64,000 nucleotides of DNA from Chitinophaga sp. LS1 (GTDB lineage: Bacteria; Bacteroidota; Bacteroidia; Chitinophagales; Chitinophagaceae), in contig NZ_CP128362.1 of assembly GCF_034274695.1 (NCBI RefSeq), positions 1,674,001-1,738,000 of the forward strand. The letters are read 5' to 3'. Positions within the stretch are counted from its first letter, which is position 1. Every line of letters starts with the position of its first letter. The notes beneath the pieces were generated by a model. It had not been told where the DNA came from. It was given only the letters and a program-made list of their open reading frames with translations, and made no database searches. The position numbers and the translations under genes were made by a program. Below, piece after piece: positions 52,988 to 61,351 of this stretch.

Positions 52988-53653
52988 ATGAAACGACCAC
53001 TGCTTGTTACATGCCTGTTACTCCTGGGGATGCTTTCAGCTATTGCCCAGGATAGCAAATCCCCTTTTCGCAGGTCTACCTATATCAAGGTAAACCCTAC
53101 TACGCTTATTAATGAACTGGATGTATCGATCGAGCAGGAACTGAGCGAAAAGCTGAGCCTCGAAATCGGTGTATCAGCTATCTATACCGATTACCCGGAT
53201 TATCTCCTGTCTAAAAAAATCGACGTCGGACAGAAAAAACCGGATATCACTACCGAGCAGTTTGTAGATGGGAGAGGACTGGGATTCAGGGCTGGCCTGA
53301 AGTGGTACCTGTTTTCTGCAAGAGATGGTTTATACAGGGCAATGGGTACTTACTTCGAACCCGTCTTCTTATATAAGAAGGTATTCTACCCCAACCAGGA
53401 TGTAGCCGTCAATGACAATAATTATCAACGCTCTGCCAGCAAAAATGTATATGGCTTCCAGATCCTGCTGGGCCGGCAGATCACAAAAGATAAAATCGTT
53501 TTTGATCCATACATAGGACTGGGTATCCGTACCAAAGTCTATCGCTACCAGAATTTTTCAGATAATAATGGAGCTACCGAGACGAATGATGGCAGACTGG
53601 TGAGTGTACTGCCAAGCATTCAGCTGGGTATTAAAATTGGACTGAAACTTTAA
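52988..53653 (+). CDS. Predicted outer membrane beta-barrel protein
   Basis: A 221-residue protein with a signal peptide (RPLLVTCLLLLGMLSAIAQ) and alternating beta strands typical of a small eight-stranded barrel: STYIKVNPTTLINELDVSIE, KLSLEIGVSAIYTDYP, GLGFRAGLKWYLFSARDG, GTYFEPVFLYKKVFY, YGFQILLGRQITKDKIVFD, and a C-terminal LPSIQLGIKIGLKL. It resembles the DUF3575-like barrels of Bacteroidota. No function known. The stop overlaps the convergent TonB receptor gene by 23 bases. Confidence 0.75.
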   Translation: MKRPLLVTCLLLLGMLSAIAQDSKSPFRRSTYIKVNPTTLINELDVSIEQELSEKLSLEIGVSAIYTDYPDYLLSKKIDVGQKKPDITTEQFVDGRGLGFRAGLKWYLFSARDGLYRAMGTYFEPVFLYKKVFYPNQDVAVNDNNYQRSASKNVYGFQILLGRQITKDKIVFDPYIGLGIRTKVYRYQNFSDNNGATETNDGRLVSVLPSIQLGIKIGLKL

Positions 53654-55736
53654 TACTGCAATTCCTACCTATATTATATATACCTGATCGCCCATTCGGC
53701 GAGGCCGCGAAATACTCGAAATATTTTAACCGGTTCATATTGGCCTGGTAAACCGTATTCAATACATTATCTACCTGGAAAAACAGGTCAAACTTTTTTG
53801 CAATGGTGCCGCCTGCCCCCATATTTAATAATACATACCCATCCGTCGCCGTCTCTGTATTGTCTACGCCGTAAAAGTGGTTTTGTCTTGCGTAGCCGTC
53901 TACTTCTATTTTACCATACATGTTCGGGAATACCGCTTTCCATTCTGAACGCGCATGCAACGGGGGAATAAAAGGAAGATACTTTGCCTGATCACCATGC
54001 TCCCTGATGGATGCTGCGTTTTGGTTTAAACCAACTGTATAGGCGAGGCTAGTGTTAATTTTCAACCAGTTAATAGCACGGGGGTGAAGGTTAAGGCTGA
54101 ATTCTCCACCATAGAGCCTTGCTCTTGATTGCTGGTATTGGTAGGTCGCATTGCCAGGTACGATCACCACATCATTGAGACGGGCCTGATAGATGTAATT
54201 GGTAATATTATTATTAAACAACTCCACACTGATATCCAGGTCGCCCAGGTAGGCGAGAAAGCCGATATCTTCCTGTAAATTGAATTCCGGGTTGAAACTG
54301 CGATTGCCTAAATACACAATGTGTGCACCCGGGTCGAGGCCATTTGAGCCGATCTCGGTAATGTTGGGAGCACGGTAGCCCCTGGCGATATTCGCTTTTA
54401 GCAATAACCGCTCGCTGAGATTATAGGTAGCGCCCACGCTGCCGGAGATACCATTATAACTATGCACGAATGCGGTAAACTGGCGGAAATCATCCCAGTG
54501 AATATGGCGATGATCATATCTTATACCTCCGGATACATCCACAGGTCCGAAAGATTTTCTAAGGAAATAAAAGCCCCCGATGTCAAAGAGGTTGTAGTCA
54601 GGGATAGGGAAGTCGGTGGCATTCTGGCTACGGTTAGTCTGGTACATACCATTGACCCCGGCTGTCATTTCTATACCTTGTATAGTTGGGAGATTATAGC
54701 GAAAGTCGTAGTTCAGGGTATTTAATATCAGGTCAAGACCGGGTTGTTTGGGGGTGAGGGGGTGGTTGTATTCCTGCCGAACGCTTTGTTGCAAGGCGAT
54801 ATTAGAAAAGAAATTGCCGATTTTGGTACGATTGTATAGTCTGTAATGACGAATGTGCTGATGCAAATCGTTGATGGTGTAGGTTTTTAGTAAATGATCC
54901 GGAACTATCGGACGGTTTTTGATATCATCGTCAACCCCTTCGGTCACCTGCATGGTGAATTTGCGGGTGAGGGAGTCGCGGCTACCGTCAGGGATTTCCT
55001 GTAGATTATTATATAGGGTAGTGGCGAGCAGCGAATAGCCCCATTTTTTATCTACCCTGGCCATAGCTGTGCCATTCAATTCGCGGAAGGCCGTGCCGTA
55101 TACATAGCCATCGGCGGCGTTGCGGTAATTATGCGCCAACTTACCGCTGAGACGAAAAACATAGTGCCAGTCGTTTTTATGATAGGAGAGGCCGAGGGAA
55201 GAACCGATCATACCATTGTTCGTCTGGTATTCTGAAATGAAGTTGCCTTTGAGTCTACCGTCTTCCCCGGTTGGGAGGTCGGGGATCATGTTTATCACGC
55301 CCGCGATGGCATCGGAGCCGTAAGTAAGACTTGCCGGGCCTTTTACGACTTCAACTCTACCTATACCATATTGATCTACTTCGATACCATGCTCATCTCC
55401 CCATTGCTGACCTTCCTGGCGAACCCCATCGTACAAGGTCAATACCCTGTTATAGCCGAGTCCCCTGATAAACGGTTTGGAAATATTGGGACCGGTGGTC
55501 ACTGCGGATACCCCGGGAATGGATTTCGTAATTGCATCGATGAGATTGGTATTTAAATGAGTGGTCATCTCTTTTTTGGTAATGACGGAGATCGGGACGG
55601 GGTTCTTCCTGACCGTGGTGGCACGGGTCACACCGGTTACAATCACCTCATTGAGGTGAGTGGTCTGGAGCGAATCCGTTTGGGCAAAAGAAGCCATGCT
55701 ACAGAGTATGAGCACTGCAGTTAGAAATCTAAACAT
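53631..55736 (-). CDS. TonB-dependent receptor
   Basis: A 701-residue outer membrane transporter. A signal peptide (FLTAVLILCSMASFAQ) is followed by a TonB box region (LNEVIVTGV), the plug domain (NPVPISVITKKEM, PFIRGLGYNRVLTLYDGVRQ, VEVVKGPASLTYGSDAIAGV) and a 22-strand barrel ending in an aromatic-rich last strand (CSIKVSVQF). It has no carboxypeptidase-like N-terminal extension, so it is not SusC-like; the shape suits uptake of a metal or metal complex. It is divergent from a SCO gene and a Fur-family regulator, which supports a role in metal uptake. The ligand is unknown. Confidence 0.9.
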   Translation of the reverse strand: MFRFLTAVLILCSMASFAQTDSLQTTHLNEVIVTGVTRATTVRKNPVPISVITKKEMTTHLNTNLIDAITKSIPGVSAVTTGPNISKPFIRGLGYNRVLTLYDGVRQEGQQWGDEHGIEVDQYGIGRVEVVKGPASLTYGSDAIAGVINMIPDLPTGEDGRLKGNFISEYQTNNGMIGSSLGLSYHKNDWHYVFRLSGKLAHNYRNAADGYVYGTAFRELNGTAMARVDKKWGYSLLATTLYNNLQEIPDGSRDSLTRKFTMQVTEGVDDDIKNRPIVPDHLLKTYTINDLHQHIRHYRLYNRTKIGNFFSNIALQQSVRQEYNHPLTPKQPGLDLILNTLNYDFRYNLPTIQGIEMTAGVNGMYQTNRSQNATDFPIPDYNLFDIGGFYFLRKSFGPVDVSGGIRYDHRHIHWDDFRQFTAFVHSYNGISGSVGATYNLSERLLLKANIARGYRAPNITEIGSNGLDPGAHIVYLGNRSFNPEFNLQEDIGFLAYLGDLDISVELFNNNITNYIYQARLNDVVIVPGNATYQYQQSRARLYGGEFSLNLHPRAINWLKINTSLAYTVGLNQNAASIREHGDQAKYLPFIPPLHARSEWKAVFPNMYGKIEVDGYARQNHFYGVDNTETATDGYVLLNMGAGGTIAKKFDLFFQVDNVLNTVYQANMNRLKYFEYFAASPNGRSGIYNIGRNCSIKVSVQF

Positions 55737-55752
55737 GTATATTTAATTTTCA

Positions 55753-55782
55753 CGAATGTATTTTTTTAATTTTTCATTACAA
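55753..55782 (-). promoter_or_regulatory. Promoter of the TonB-dependent receptor gene
   Basis: Minus strand TTG (55782-55780), 19-20 bases, TACATTCG (55760-55753), a near match to TAnnTTTG, 17 bases before the start codon. Confidence 0.45.
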
Positions 55783-55791
55783 GAATTAATT

Positions 55792-55807
55792 TTTAGGCTG
55801 GCCTAAA
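55792..55807. promoter_or_regulatory. Palindromic operator resembling a DtxR/MntR box
   Basis: TTTAGGCTGGCCTAAA, a perfect 7-2-7 inverted repeat, lies midway between the divergent promoters of the TonB receptor and the SCO gene. The inner 14 bases agree at 12 positions with the TTAGGTTAGCCTAA core of the DtxR/IdeR consensus. A Fur-family site is the alternative, as a Fur-type regulator is coded next to it. Confidence 0.55.
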
Positions 55808-55831
55808 TTATAGGGTAATAAAGAAAACACC

Positions 55832-55839
55832 TACCTTTG
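55832..55839 (+). promoter_or_regulatory. -7 element of the SCO-fur unit
   Basis: TACCTTTG fits TAnnTTTG exactly, 27 bases before the ATG at 55867; the operator-like palindrome ends 24 bases upstream, over the place of the -33 element. Confidence 0.55.
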
Positions 55840-55866
55840 CATTATATAAATAACAGATCGGCGATT

Positions 55867-56493
55867 ATGTCTAAGAAGAACGTCTTTTTAATCACCTTTT
55901 TCGTGCTATTGGCCATAGCCTTCATGGGATACTCCGGCTACGTGATCAGAGGAGAACAGGGTGATTTCTTCGGCAGAGAAAAACTGCCAGTGCTGGGAAC
56001 AAACGGCCATATTGTAGGGGGCTTTTCATTTACCAATCAGGAGGGCCGTACCATCACAGCCAAAGATGTGGAAGGCAAAATATACGTAGCAGAATACTTT
56101 TTCACCACCTGTACCGGCATCTGCCCAAAGATGAACAAGAACATGGAGAAAGTATATGCTAAATATAAAAACGAACCTAAGTTCAGAATCCTCTCCCACA
56201 CCGTAGATCCTGAGAATGATAGTGTCCCTGTATTAAAGAAATATGCTGAAGAACACGGCGCCGACCCATCCAACTGGTGGTTCCTGACCGGTTCTAAAAA
56301 AGAATTATACAAACTTGCGAGACAAGGTTATCTTGTAGATGACGGCACCTATGCCGGAGACGAGGACTTTGTGCATACTCAATGGTTCGCTCTCGTAGAT
56401 GGCGATGGTCGCATAAGGGGATTATACGAAGGCACTAAAGCCAATGATGTAGACAAGATGATCGTCGATATCGACAGGCTGCTAAAGGAATAA
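55867..56493 (+). CDS. SCO family protein (second copy)
   Basis: A 208-residue protein with an N-terminal membrane anchor (NVFLITFFVLLAIAFMGYSG) and a thioredoxin fold: GGFSFTNQEGRTITAKDVEG, FFTTCTGICPKMNKNM with the CxxxC copper site, RILSHTVDPENDSV, and the ligand His in EDFVHTQWFALVD. SCO proteins deliver copper to Cu(A) or act as thiol reductases. It differs clearly from the SCO of the respiratory block (36529). It begins after the TACCTTTG promoter and ends two bases before the Fur-family gene, so both are cotranscribed. Confidence 0.88.
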   Translation: MSKKNVFLITFFVLLAIAFMGYSGYVIRGEQGDFFGREKLPVLGTNGHIVGGFSFTNQEGRTITAKDVEGKIYVAEYFFTTCTGICPKMNKNMEKVYAKYKNEPKFRILSHTVDPENDSVPVLKKYAEEHGADPSNWWFLTGSKKELYKLARQGYLVDDGTYAGDEDFVHTQWFALVDGDGRIRGLYEGTKANDVDKMIVDIDRLLKE

Positions 56494-56495
56494 TT

Positions 56496-56924
56496 ATGGA
56501 CATCACGCACAAAACACATATCACAGAACTGCTGAGATCGAGCAAACTCAGCATCACAGATACGCGGTTAAAGATCCTGGAGCTGTTCATGGAGAGTAAT
56601 GGCGCACTGGAACATAGTAGTTTTGAAAAACTGGCCGGTCAGTCTTTTGACCGTGTGACCGTGTATCGCACTTTGCAAACTTTTCTTGATAAGGGATTGA
56701 TCCATACCATTCCCACTACCGATACCAGTATCAGGTATGCCCTGTGCAAATCTGATTGTTCAGAACATGATCATCACGATCACCATATTCATTTCAGATG
56801 TGAGAATTGTGGGACTACGATTTGCCTGGATGAAACGGAGATACCTGTGATACAGCTACCGAAAGGATATGCTGCGCATAATGTAGATGTGGTGGTAAGT
56901 GGGGTATGTAAGGAATGTAAATAG
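56496..56924 (+). CDS. Fur family transcriptional regulator
   Basis: A 142-residue metalloregulator. The winged helix (SITDTRLKILELFMESNGAL, FDRVTVYRTLQTFLDKGLI) precedes the metal-binding dimer domain, with the His-rich stretch HDHHDHHIHFRCENCGTTIC and a second Cys pair in VSGVCKECK, giving the structural Zn(Cys)4 site. Whether it senses Fe, Zn or peroxide (Fur, Zur, PerR) cannot be told. The SCO partner and the TonB receptor hint at control of metal uptake. The transcript ends at the terminator 30 bases downstream. Confidence 0.88.
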   Translation: MDITHKTHITELLRSSKLSITDTRLKILELFMESNGALEHSSFEKLAGQSFDRVTVYRTLQTFLDKGLIHTIPTTDTSIRYALCKSDCSEHDHHDHHIHFRCENCGTTICLDETEIPVIQLPKGYAAHNVDVVVSGVCKECK

Positions 56925-56937
56925 CCGGCCGCAGGCC
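56923..56937 (+). repeat. GGCC-rich motif over the fur-like stop codon
   Basis: AGCCGGCCGCAGGCC; 14 of 15 bases match 32024-32038. GGCC-GCA-GGCC can form a tiny hairpin. Confidence 0.4.
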
Positions 56938-56955
56938 AGCTCTAAATAAAAAAAA

Positions 56956-56978
56956 CGCTAATGCTTCAGGCATTAGCG
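56956..56978. terminator. Bidirectional terminator between the Fur and M3 peptidase genes
   Basis: CGCTAATGC (56956-56964) pairs with GCATTAGCG (56970-56978), loop TTCAG, with eight A before and seven T after. Confidence 0.9.
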
Positions 56979-56992
56979 TTTTTTTATTTGAT

Positions 56993-58714
56993 CTAAATCT
57001 TTTCGATCTCGGACTGTACAAAATCTGCCAGTTCCTTCACATAAGCAGGAGAGAAGTCGAACTTTATCCCCGCTGCTTTATACAACTCCGGCAATGTCCG
57101 GGTACTACCCAGGCTCAACGCCTTCACATAGTTATCAAGTGCCTGTTGTTTGTTTTCTTTGTATTGTTTCCACATCGCAATCGCACCCAGCTGCGCAATA
57201 CCATACTCAATATAATAGAATGGCACTTCAAACAGGTGTAACTGACGCTGCCAGCTAGCTGCCCTGGATTCTTCCAGTCCGGTGAAATCTACAGTATGGG
57301 TTGAGAACTCTTCCAGTATAGACACCCAGGCAGCTGTTCGCTCTTCCACAGTGTGCTGCGGATGCTCATACACCCAGTGCTGGAACTTATCGATGGTGGC
57401 AATCCATGGGAAAATCACAATTGCCCTTTCCAGCTGTTGCAGTTTTGCACGGCGCAGTTCATCGGGATTACTGAAGAAGATATTCCAGTGGTCCATCGTA
57501 AACAGTTCCATACTCATGCTGGCTACCTCGGCAATTTCCATTGGATATTCCTTGAAGAAGCTCATTTTCAGGTTATGGCTCAGGAAGGAATGTACCGCAT
57601 GGCCACCTTCGTGTACCATGGTTGTCAGGTCCTTCATTTGTCCGGCTGCATTCATAAAGATGAAAGGCACACCGGTTTCAGCCAGCGGACAGTTATATCC
57701 GCCTGGTGCTTTTCCTTTGCGACTTTCCAGGTCCAGACGGCCCATTTTCTGCATCACACGCAAACAGTTGCCAAAGAAAGGGCCCAGTTCATCGAAGGTT
57801 TCAATGGCTTTATTGATCAGTTCTTCGCCGGTGTGGAAAGGTTCCAGTGGTTTCACACCTGCTGGTTCAGCCTCACTATCCCATGGTTTCAGCACATCAA
57901 GACCCAGTTTCTGGCGTTGTTTTTCCTGGAAGTTCTTTACCAGTGGCAGGATGTGCTCCTTTACAGCTGCGTGGAACTGGAAACAATCTTCCTTGGTATA
58001 ATCGAATCTGCCCAGGTCTTCGAACTTATAATCCCGGTAGTTTGCAAAACCGGCATTCTTTGCTACCTGGTCGCGCTTTTGTACCAGGGTGGTATACAGC
58101 TGATCCAGCTGATCCTTGTCCTGGAGGCGACGGGCAGAAGTTTTACGGTATACCTCTTCCCTGAGGGTGCGGTCGCTGCTTTCCAGAAAGCGGGCTGCCT
58201 GCTGCAGGGTATACTCCTGGTCATTTACATTGATAGTCATTTTGCCTACAATCGGACCATATTGCTGAGATTGTACGCTCAGTTCTGCCAGCAGGGGTAC
58301 GTTTTCCTCCCGGAACAGTTTTACCTGTTTCTTTACGGAGCGCAGGTAGGTGGCATAGAGTTCCTGATCCAGTTGGTCCAGGTATTCGCTTGCCAGCAGT
58401 TTTTTGTTCAGGGCATCCGTATAAGGTTGTAACTGAGGTTGTATTTCCATGCAGAAGTAGGCGAAAGCCTCTTCCAGGGATTTATCTGTAGTGTCGCAGG
58501 TCATGCGGATCTGACGCCAGGCGACGTCTTCGCTGATCACTGCATCCAGTTCGCTGATGTCTTTCAGCCATTTTTCCAGCGTTGCCACACTATCTACCGG
58601 TCTTTCTAACAATTCATCATAATATGGCTTCAATACTTCCCACGTAGTCACCTTAAAGTCTTCAGACAGGAGTGTACGTGGCTGTTTATCAATATTTGCG
58701 TCTAATGTCTTCAT
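56993..58714 (-). CDS. pepF: M3 family oligoendopeptidase (PepF type)
   Basis: A 573-residue zinc metallopeptidase without signal peptide. The active site is TTMVHEGGHAVHSFLSHN (HExxH with downstream Glu in EIAEVASMSMELFTM). The N-terminal helical region (VATLEKWLKDISELDAVISE and so on) and the C-terminal YGIAQLGAIAMWKQYKENK are as in PepF/M3B oligoendopeptidases, which degrade cytosolic peptides of about 7-17 residues. Full length. It is monocistronic, and its upstream side faces the palindromic element at 58763-58875. Confidence 0.9.
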   Translation of the reverse strand: MKTLDANIDKQPRTLLSEDFKVTTWEVLKPYYDELLERPVDSVATLEKWLKDISELDAVISEDVAWRQIRMTCDTTDKSLEEAFAYFCMEIQPQLQPYTDALNKKLLASEYLDQLDQELYATYLRSVKKQVKLFREENVPLLAELSVQSQQYGPIVGKMTINVNDQEYTLQQAARFLESSDRTLREEVYRKTSARRLQDKDQLDQLYTTLVQKRDQVAKNAGFANYRDYKFEDLGRFDYTKEDCFQFHAAVKEHILPLVKNFQEKQRQKLGLDVLKPWDSEAEPAGVKPLEPFHTGEELINKAIETFDELGPFFGNCLRVMQKMGRLDLESRKGKAPGGYNCPLAETGVPFIFMNAAGQMKDLTTMVHEGGHAVHSFLSHNLKMSFFKEYPMEIAEVASMSMELFTMDHWNIFFSNPDELRRAKLQQLERAIVIFPWIATIDKFQHWVYEHPQHTVEERTAAWVSILEEFSTHTVDFTGLEESRAASWQRQLHLFEVPFYYIEYGIAQLGAIAMWKQYKENKQQALDNYVKALSLGSTRTLPELYKAAGIKFDFSPAYVKELADFVQSEIEKI

Positions 58715-58762
58715 AATACTAAAATAAGAAATTAATGTCAGAGCTATAGTGTGTCTTTACCA

Positions 58763-58875
58763 TAGCTTCGCTGCTGAAAGGTCACTAGAAGGGCACTATA
58801 AGGTCACTTCAATATCCCCGGGATAATGAGGTGACCTATTGATGATCCGTTGGTGACCTGTTGGTATCGAAGCTA
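58763..58875. repeat. 113-base palindrome with AGGTCAC half-sites
   Basis: The centre is 58819 in TATCCCCGGGATA. Mirror-placed elements: AGGTCACT at 58801-58808 with GGTGACCT at 58830-58837; AGGTCACT at 58779-58786 with GGTGACCT at 58852-58859; TAGCTTCG at 58763-58770 with CGAAGCTA at 58868-58875. All are equidistant from the centre and the two half-sites within an arm are 22 bases apart. The bases between are only partly complementary. It could be a large operator, a cruciform or hairpin, or a small mobile element. It lies in the upstream region of the pepF-like gene. Confidence 0.75.
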
Positions 58876-58888
58876 TAGTATAGCTTAG

Positions 58889-58921
58889 TCGAAGAAGCAT
58901 CGAACAAGCGTCGAAGAAGAC
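58889..58921. repeat. Three 11-base tandem repeats
   Basis: TCGAAGAAGCA, TCGAACAAGCG, TCGAAGAAGAC in direct succession. The 11-base period puts each unit on the same face of the helix. A further TCGAAG lies at 58867-58872 in the palindrome. Confidence 0.65.
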
Positions 58922-58942
58922 GTGGACTTATAACAATAAAAA

Positions 58943-58980
58943 TGCCTGACGGAAAACGCGATTGCGCTTTCCGCCAGGCA
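58943..58980 (-). terminator. Terminator after the DUF5606 gene
   Basis: TGCCTG (58943-58948) with CAGGCA (58975-58980) and CGGAAA (58950-58955) with TTTCCG (58968-58973), one mismatch, inner CGC/GCG. On the minus strand TTTTTATTG follows. Confidence 0.8.
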
Positions 58981-59005
58981 ATATTTTATTCCTGAAAGGA
59001 AAATA

Positions 59006-59656
59006 CTATTCCTCGGTCTTCTTCTTCTTAGGAGCAGCCTTCTTTTTAGGTGCTTCTTCGCCTTCAGCAGCAGGAGTTTCTTCCTTCTTAGCCTTAGTTG
59101 CTTTTTTAGGTTTAGCAGCTGGTGCTTCTTCACCTTCAGCAGCAGGCGCATCGTCCTTAGCTGCAGCTTTTTTAGGCTTAGCTGCCTTTTTAGCAGGTTT
59201 TGCTGCTTCGTCTTCAACTGCTACAGTTTCGGCAGCTACTTCTTCAGCAACTGCTTCCTCTGCCTGCTCGTCGAATCTCAGCAGGTCATTGCTTTTGAGG
59301 ATGGTATACCATTTTACCATCTTCTTCATATCACTCACATACACCCTTTCTTCATCGAATTCAGGGAATACGCTTTTGAAGTAAGCTTTGATCGCATTAT
59401 TGTCAGCCTTAGCATCCACCAGGGCAGTTTTACCATCTTGCTCCTGCATAGCCTTGAATACTTCCGCCAGGTTTACGTTTTCGCCTGTGGTAAATACTTC
59501 AATGCTTTCCAGGGGGGTAAAATTATGGATGCGCGAACTCACAAAACGCGTACTCTTGTCTTCCAGAGATCTTACAATGGCACCATCCTGTTTGCTGGCG
59601 ATCAACTGAAATAAACCGCCCAAACCGGTTACTGCAACTATTTCTCTATACTGCAT
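59006..59656 (-). CDS. DUF5606 protein with Lys/Ala-rich repeat tail
   Basis: A 216-residue protein. The first ~125 residues are the DUF5606 domain (YREIVAVTGLGGLFQLIASK, GAIVRSLEDKSTRFVSS, LESIEVFTTGENVNLAEVF, FPEFDEERVYVSDMKKMVKW). The remaining ninety are low-complexity Ala, Lys, Glu and Pro, with repeats of PAAEGEEAP between basic KPKKA blocks, recalling histone H1-like tails. The domain's role is unknown; the tail could bind nucleic acid or ribosomes (inference). The ATG at 59656 fits the promoter at 59677-59707; a TTG two codons earlier is less likely. Confidence 0.85.
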   Translation of the reverse strand: MQYREIVAVTGLGGLFQLIASKQDGAIVRSLEDKSTRFVSSRIHNFTPLESIEVFTTGENVNLAEVFKAMQEQDGKTALVDAKADNNAIKAYFKSVFPEFDEERVYVSDMKKMVKWYTILKSNDLLRFDEQAEEAVAEEVAAETVAVEDEAAKPAKKAAKPKKAAAKDDAPAAEGEEAPAAKPKKATKAKKEETPAAEGEEAPKKKAAPKKKKTEE

Positions 59657-59676
59657 GTTCAAATTTTTAAGAAGCG

Positions 59677-59707
59677 CAAATATAAAAAATCGTTTCTATC
59701 CGACAAA
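59677..59707 (-). promoter_or_regulatory. Promoter of the DUF5606 gene
   Basis: Minus strand TTTG (59707-59704), 19 bases, TATATTTG (59684-59677), 20 bases before the ATG. An exact consensus pair and the best promoter match in the window. Confidence 0.75.
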
Positions 59708-59810
59708 TTGATCCTCCGTATACTTTCATTTTCTTCCTAATGATCAACTTCCCTGACTATTAATATATTAAAAAAATATTTGTCATTAGCAACTATAAAT
59801 GTTGACAAAA

Positions 59811-61286
59811 TCAGGCATTTTTTCTCTTTGCCAATACCAGCGGGAGCTTCCAGCGTTGCACATCTCCTTCAGGATCAAGGAGGGAAGCAAATACGACATA
59901 TATGCCAGTTGGGGCTATATTGTGTAGATCATCTGTACCATCCCAGGTAAAAAATCCTTTTGGCGGGAGTAAAAAATTGTTGCAAATGGTTTTGACTAAT
60001 CTGCCCGTAGCATTATATATAAAAATATCGGCTACTGATCCGGGACCAGTTAGTGCATAACTAATCAGTGCCACATCATCCATTCCATCATTATCTGGTG
60101 AAAACACTTCAGGGCTCAGGGTCAACTTGCGGGTCAAATCTACTGCGTTTAACTGCTGGGAATTTGCAATTCCCGGTGTCGCATATCCCACCGTGGAGGA
60201 TGCAGAATGCCAATTAGAAATTTGTTGTGTGGGTGCATTTACATCGAGCCGTTCTAACGATACACCTTTTGTATTTTTTGCTAAAGGAAAATGCATGGCA
60301 TCTGAGTAGTGTAATACATCGATGGTATCGCCTTTACTATCCAATATAAAGATGGCTCCTTTTTCATTTGTCAATGCAGGCAGCGACATTTTATAAATAT
60401 GATCAGGATACGTACAATGATATTGTCTGCACAATGCATCGGGATCACTCGTAAATGCAGCATAACTACCCGGGGCTAATGTGCCTGAAGAAAATGTAAC
60501 AGGATCAGTAAGCCCACCACTTGTTTTCTCTCTTATAATAGATAATTGTGAAAGTGACACAGGTTGTGTACCATTATTATACAACTCTACAAATTCAACA
60601 TCACCATCGTATAATATTTCATTGATCACTACATGTATATTTTCAGTATCTGCAGGAGCATTACCAACAATGACATTATCAAAAATATGCTTGCCTGCAA
60701 ATGAAGCAATGGATTGCCGCACTACAAATCCCATCACAGTAATAGCACGATAAGTACTATCTGTTGCAGTTCCTTCTACTACATCATTTACCTGTAGTGT
60801 CCATTTATATTGTTCACTACATGTCACCCGTACATTTAAAATATTAGTTGTATGGTCAGTGATGCCATCTCTGCCATCTATGAGTAATACAGGTGTTTTA
60901 TGCGGATCTTTCCGGTATAAACAGACTTCATCTTTCGTGTTACCTACCCTTACGAAATACCCACTGATCAAGGAATCCATCAGGTCACGTTTATCTGCAC
61001 ATAAGTATGCATCTACATAGTTTAAAGATGAAGTATTGAAGTTGAGTTGCATCCACCATTGCCAGCTATTGTCTGCAGGTAGTGAAGAAACAGTAGATAT
61101 ATAGAAATTACTATTAATCTGTTCGAAGCTACTTTTTAGTTGTCCATTTTGAATTATCCATGCGGAGTCGGTGCCACGCCATCGCGTTGCATCTTTCATA
61201 TCTTGATAATTAAAATATTCTTCGAATTGGGCGTGAGAAGAAAGGGCATGCAAAAGCATGCAAACACAAACAATGGGAAACCTCAT
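59811..61286 (-). CDS. Secreted lamin-tail domain protein with gliding-type C-terminus
   Basis: A 491-residue protein with a signal peptide (FPIVCVCMLLHALSSHAQ), an N-terminal beta-sandwich region (about 20-210), a lamin-tail domain (VVINEILYDGDVEFVELYNN, LAPGSYAAFTSDPDAL, KGDTIDVLHYSDAMH), and a C-terminal FlgD/gliding-associated domain (LTLSPEVFSPDNDGMDDVAL, IFIYNATGRLVKTI, FFTWDGTDD, APTGIYVVFASLLD). Proteins of this plan are surface proteins and often type IX cargo. No catalytic motif is seen. Function unknown. Confidence 0.85.
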   Translation of the reverse strand: MRFPIVCVCMLLHALSSHAQFEEYFNYQDMKDATRWRGTDSAWIIQNGQLKSSFEQINSNFYISTVSSLPADNSWQWWMQLNFNTSSLNYVDAYLCADKRDLMDSLISGYFVRVGNTKDEVCLYRKDPHKTPVLLIDGRDGITDHTTNILNVRVTCSEQYKWTLQVNDVVEGTATDSTYRAITVMGFVVRQSIASFAGKHIFDNVIVGNAPADTENIHVVINEILYDGDVEFVELYNNGTQPVSLSQLSIIREKTSGGLTDPVTFSSGTLAPGSYAAFTSDPDALCRQYHCTYPDHIYKMSLPALTNEKGAIFILDSKGDTIDVLHYSDAMHFPLAKNTKGVSLERLDVNAPTQQISNWHSASSTVGYATPGIANSQQLNAVDLTRKLTLSPEVFSPDNDGMDDVALISYALTGPGSVADIFIYNATGRLVKTICNNFLLPPKGFFTWDGTDDLHNIAPTGIYVVFASLLDPEGDVQRWKLPLVLAKRKNA

Positions 61287-61351
61287 TTCTTAATTATTTA
61301 CTAATGATAAGTAGTTAAAATTAGTGAATTTCTATGATTCATAGACATACA

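Noticed and set aside
57353..58432. 359-codon plus-strand frame
   Set aside because: It is antisense to the M3 peptidase; its composition is that of a shadow frame.
58889..58921. Direct repeats considered as a CRISPR array
   Set aside because: Units are 11 bases with no spacers; no cas genes are near.
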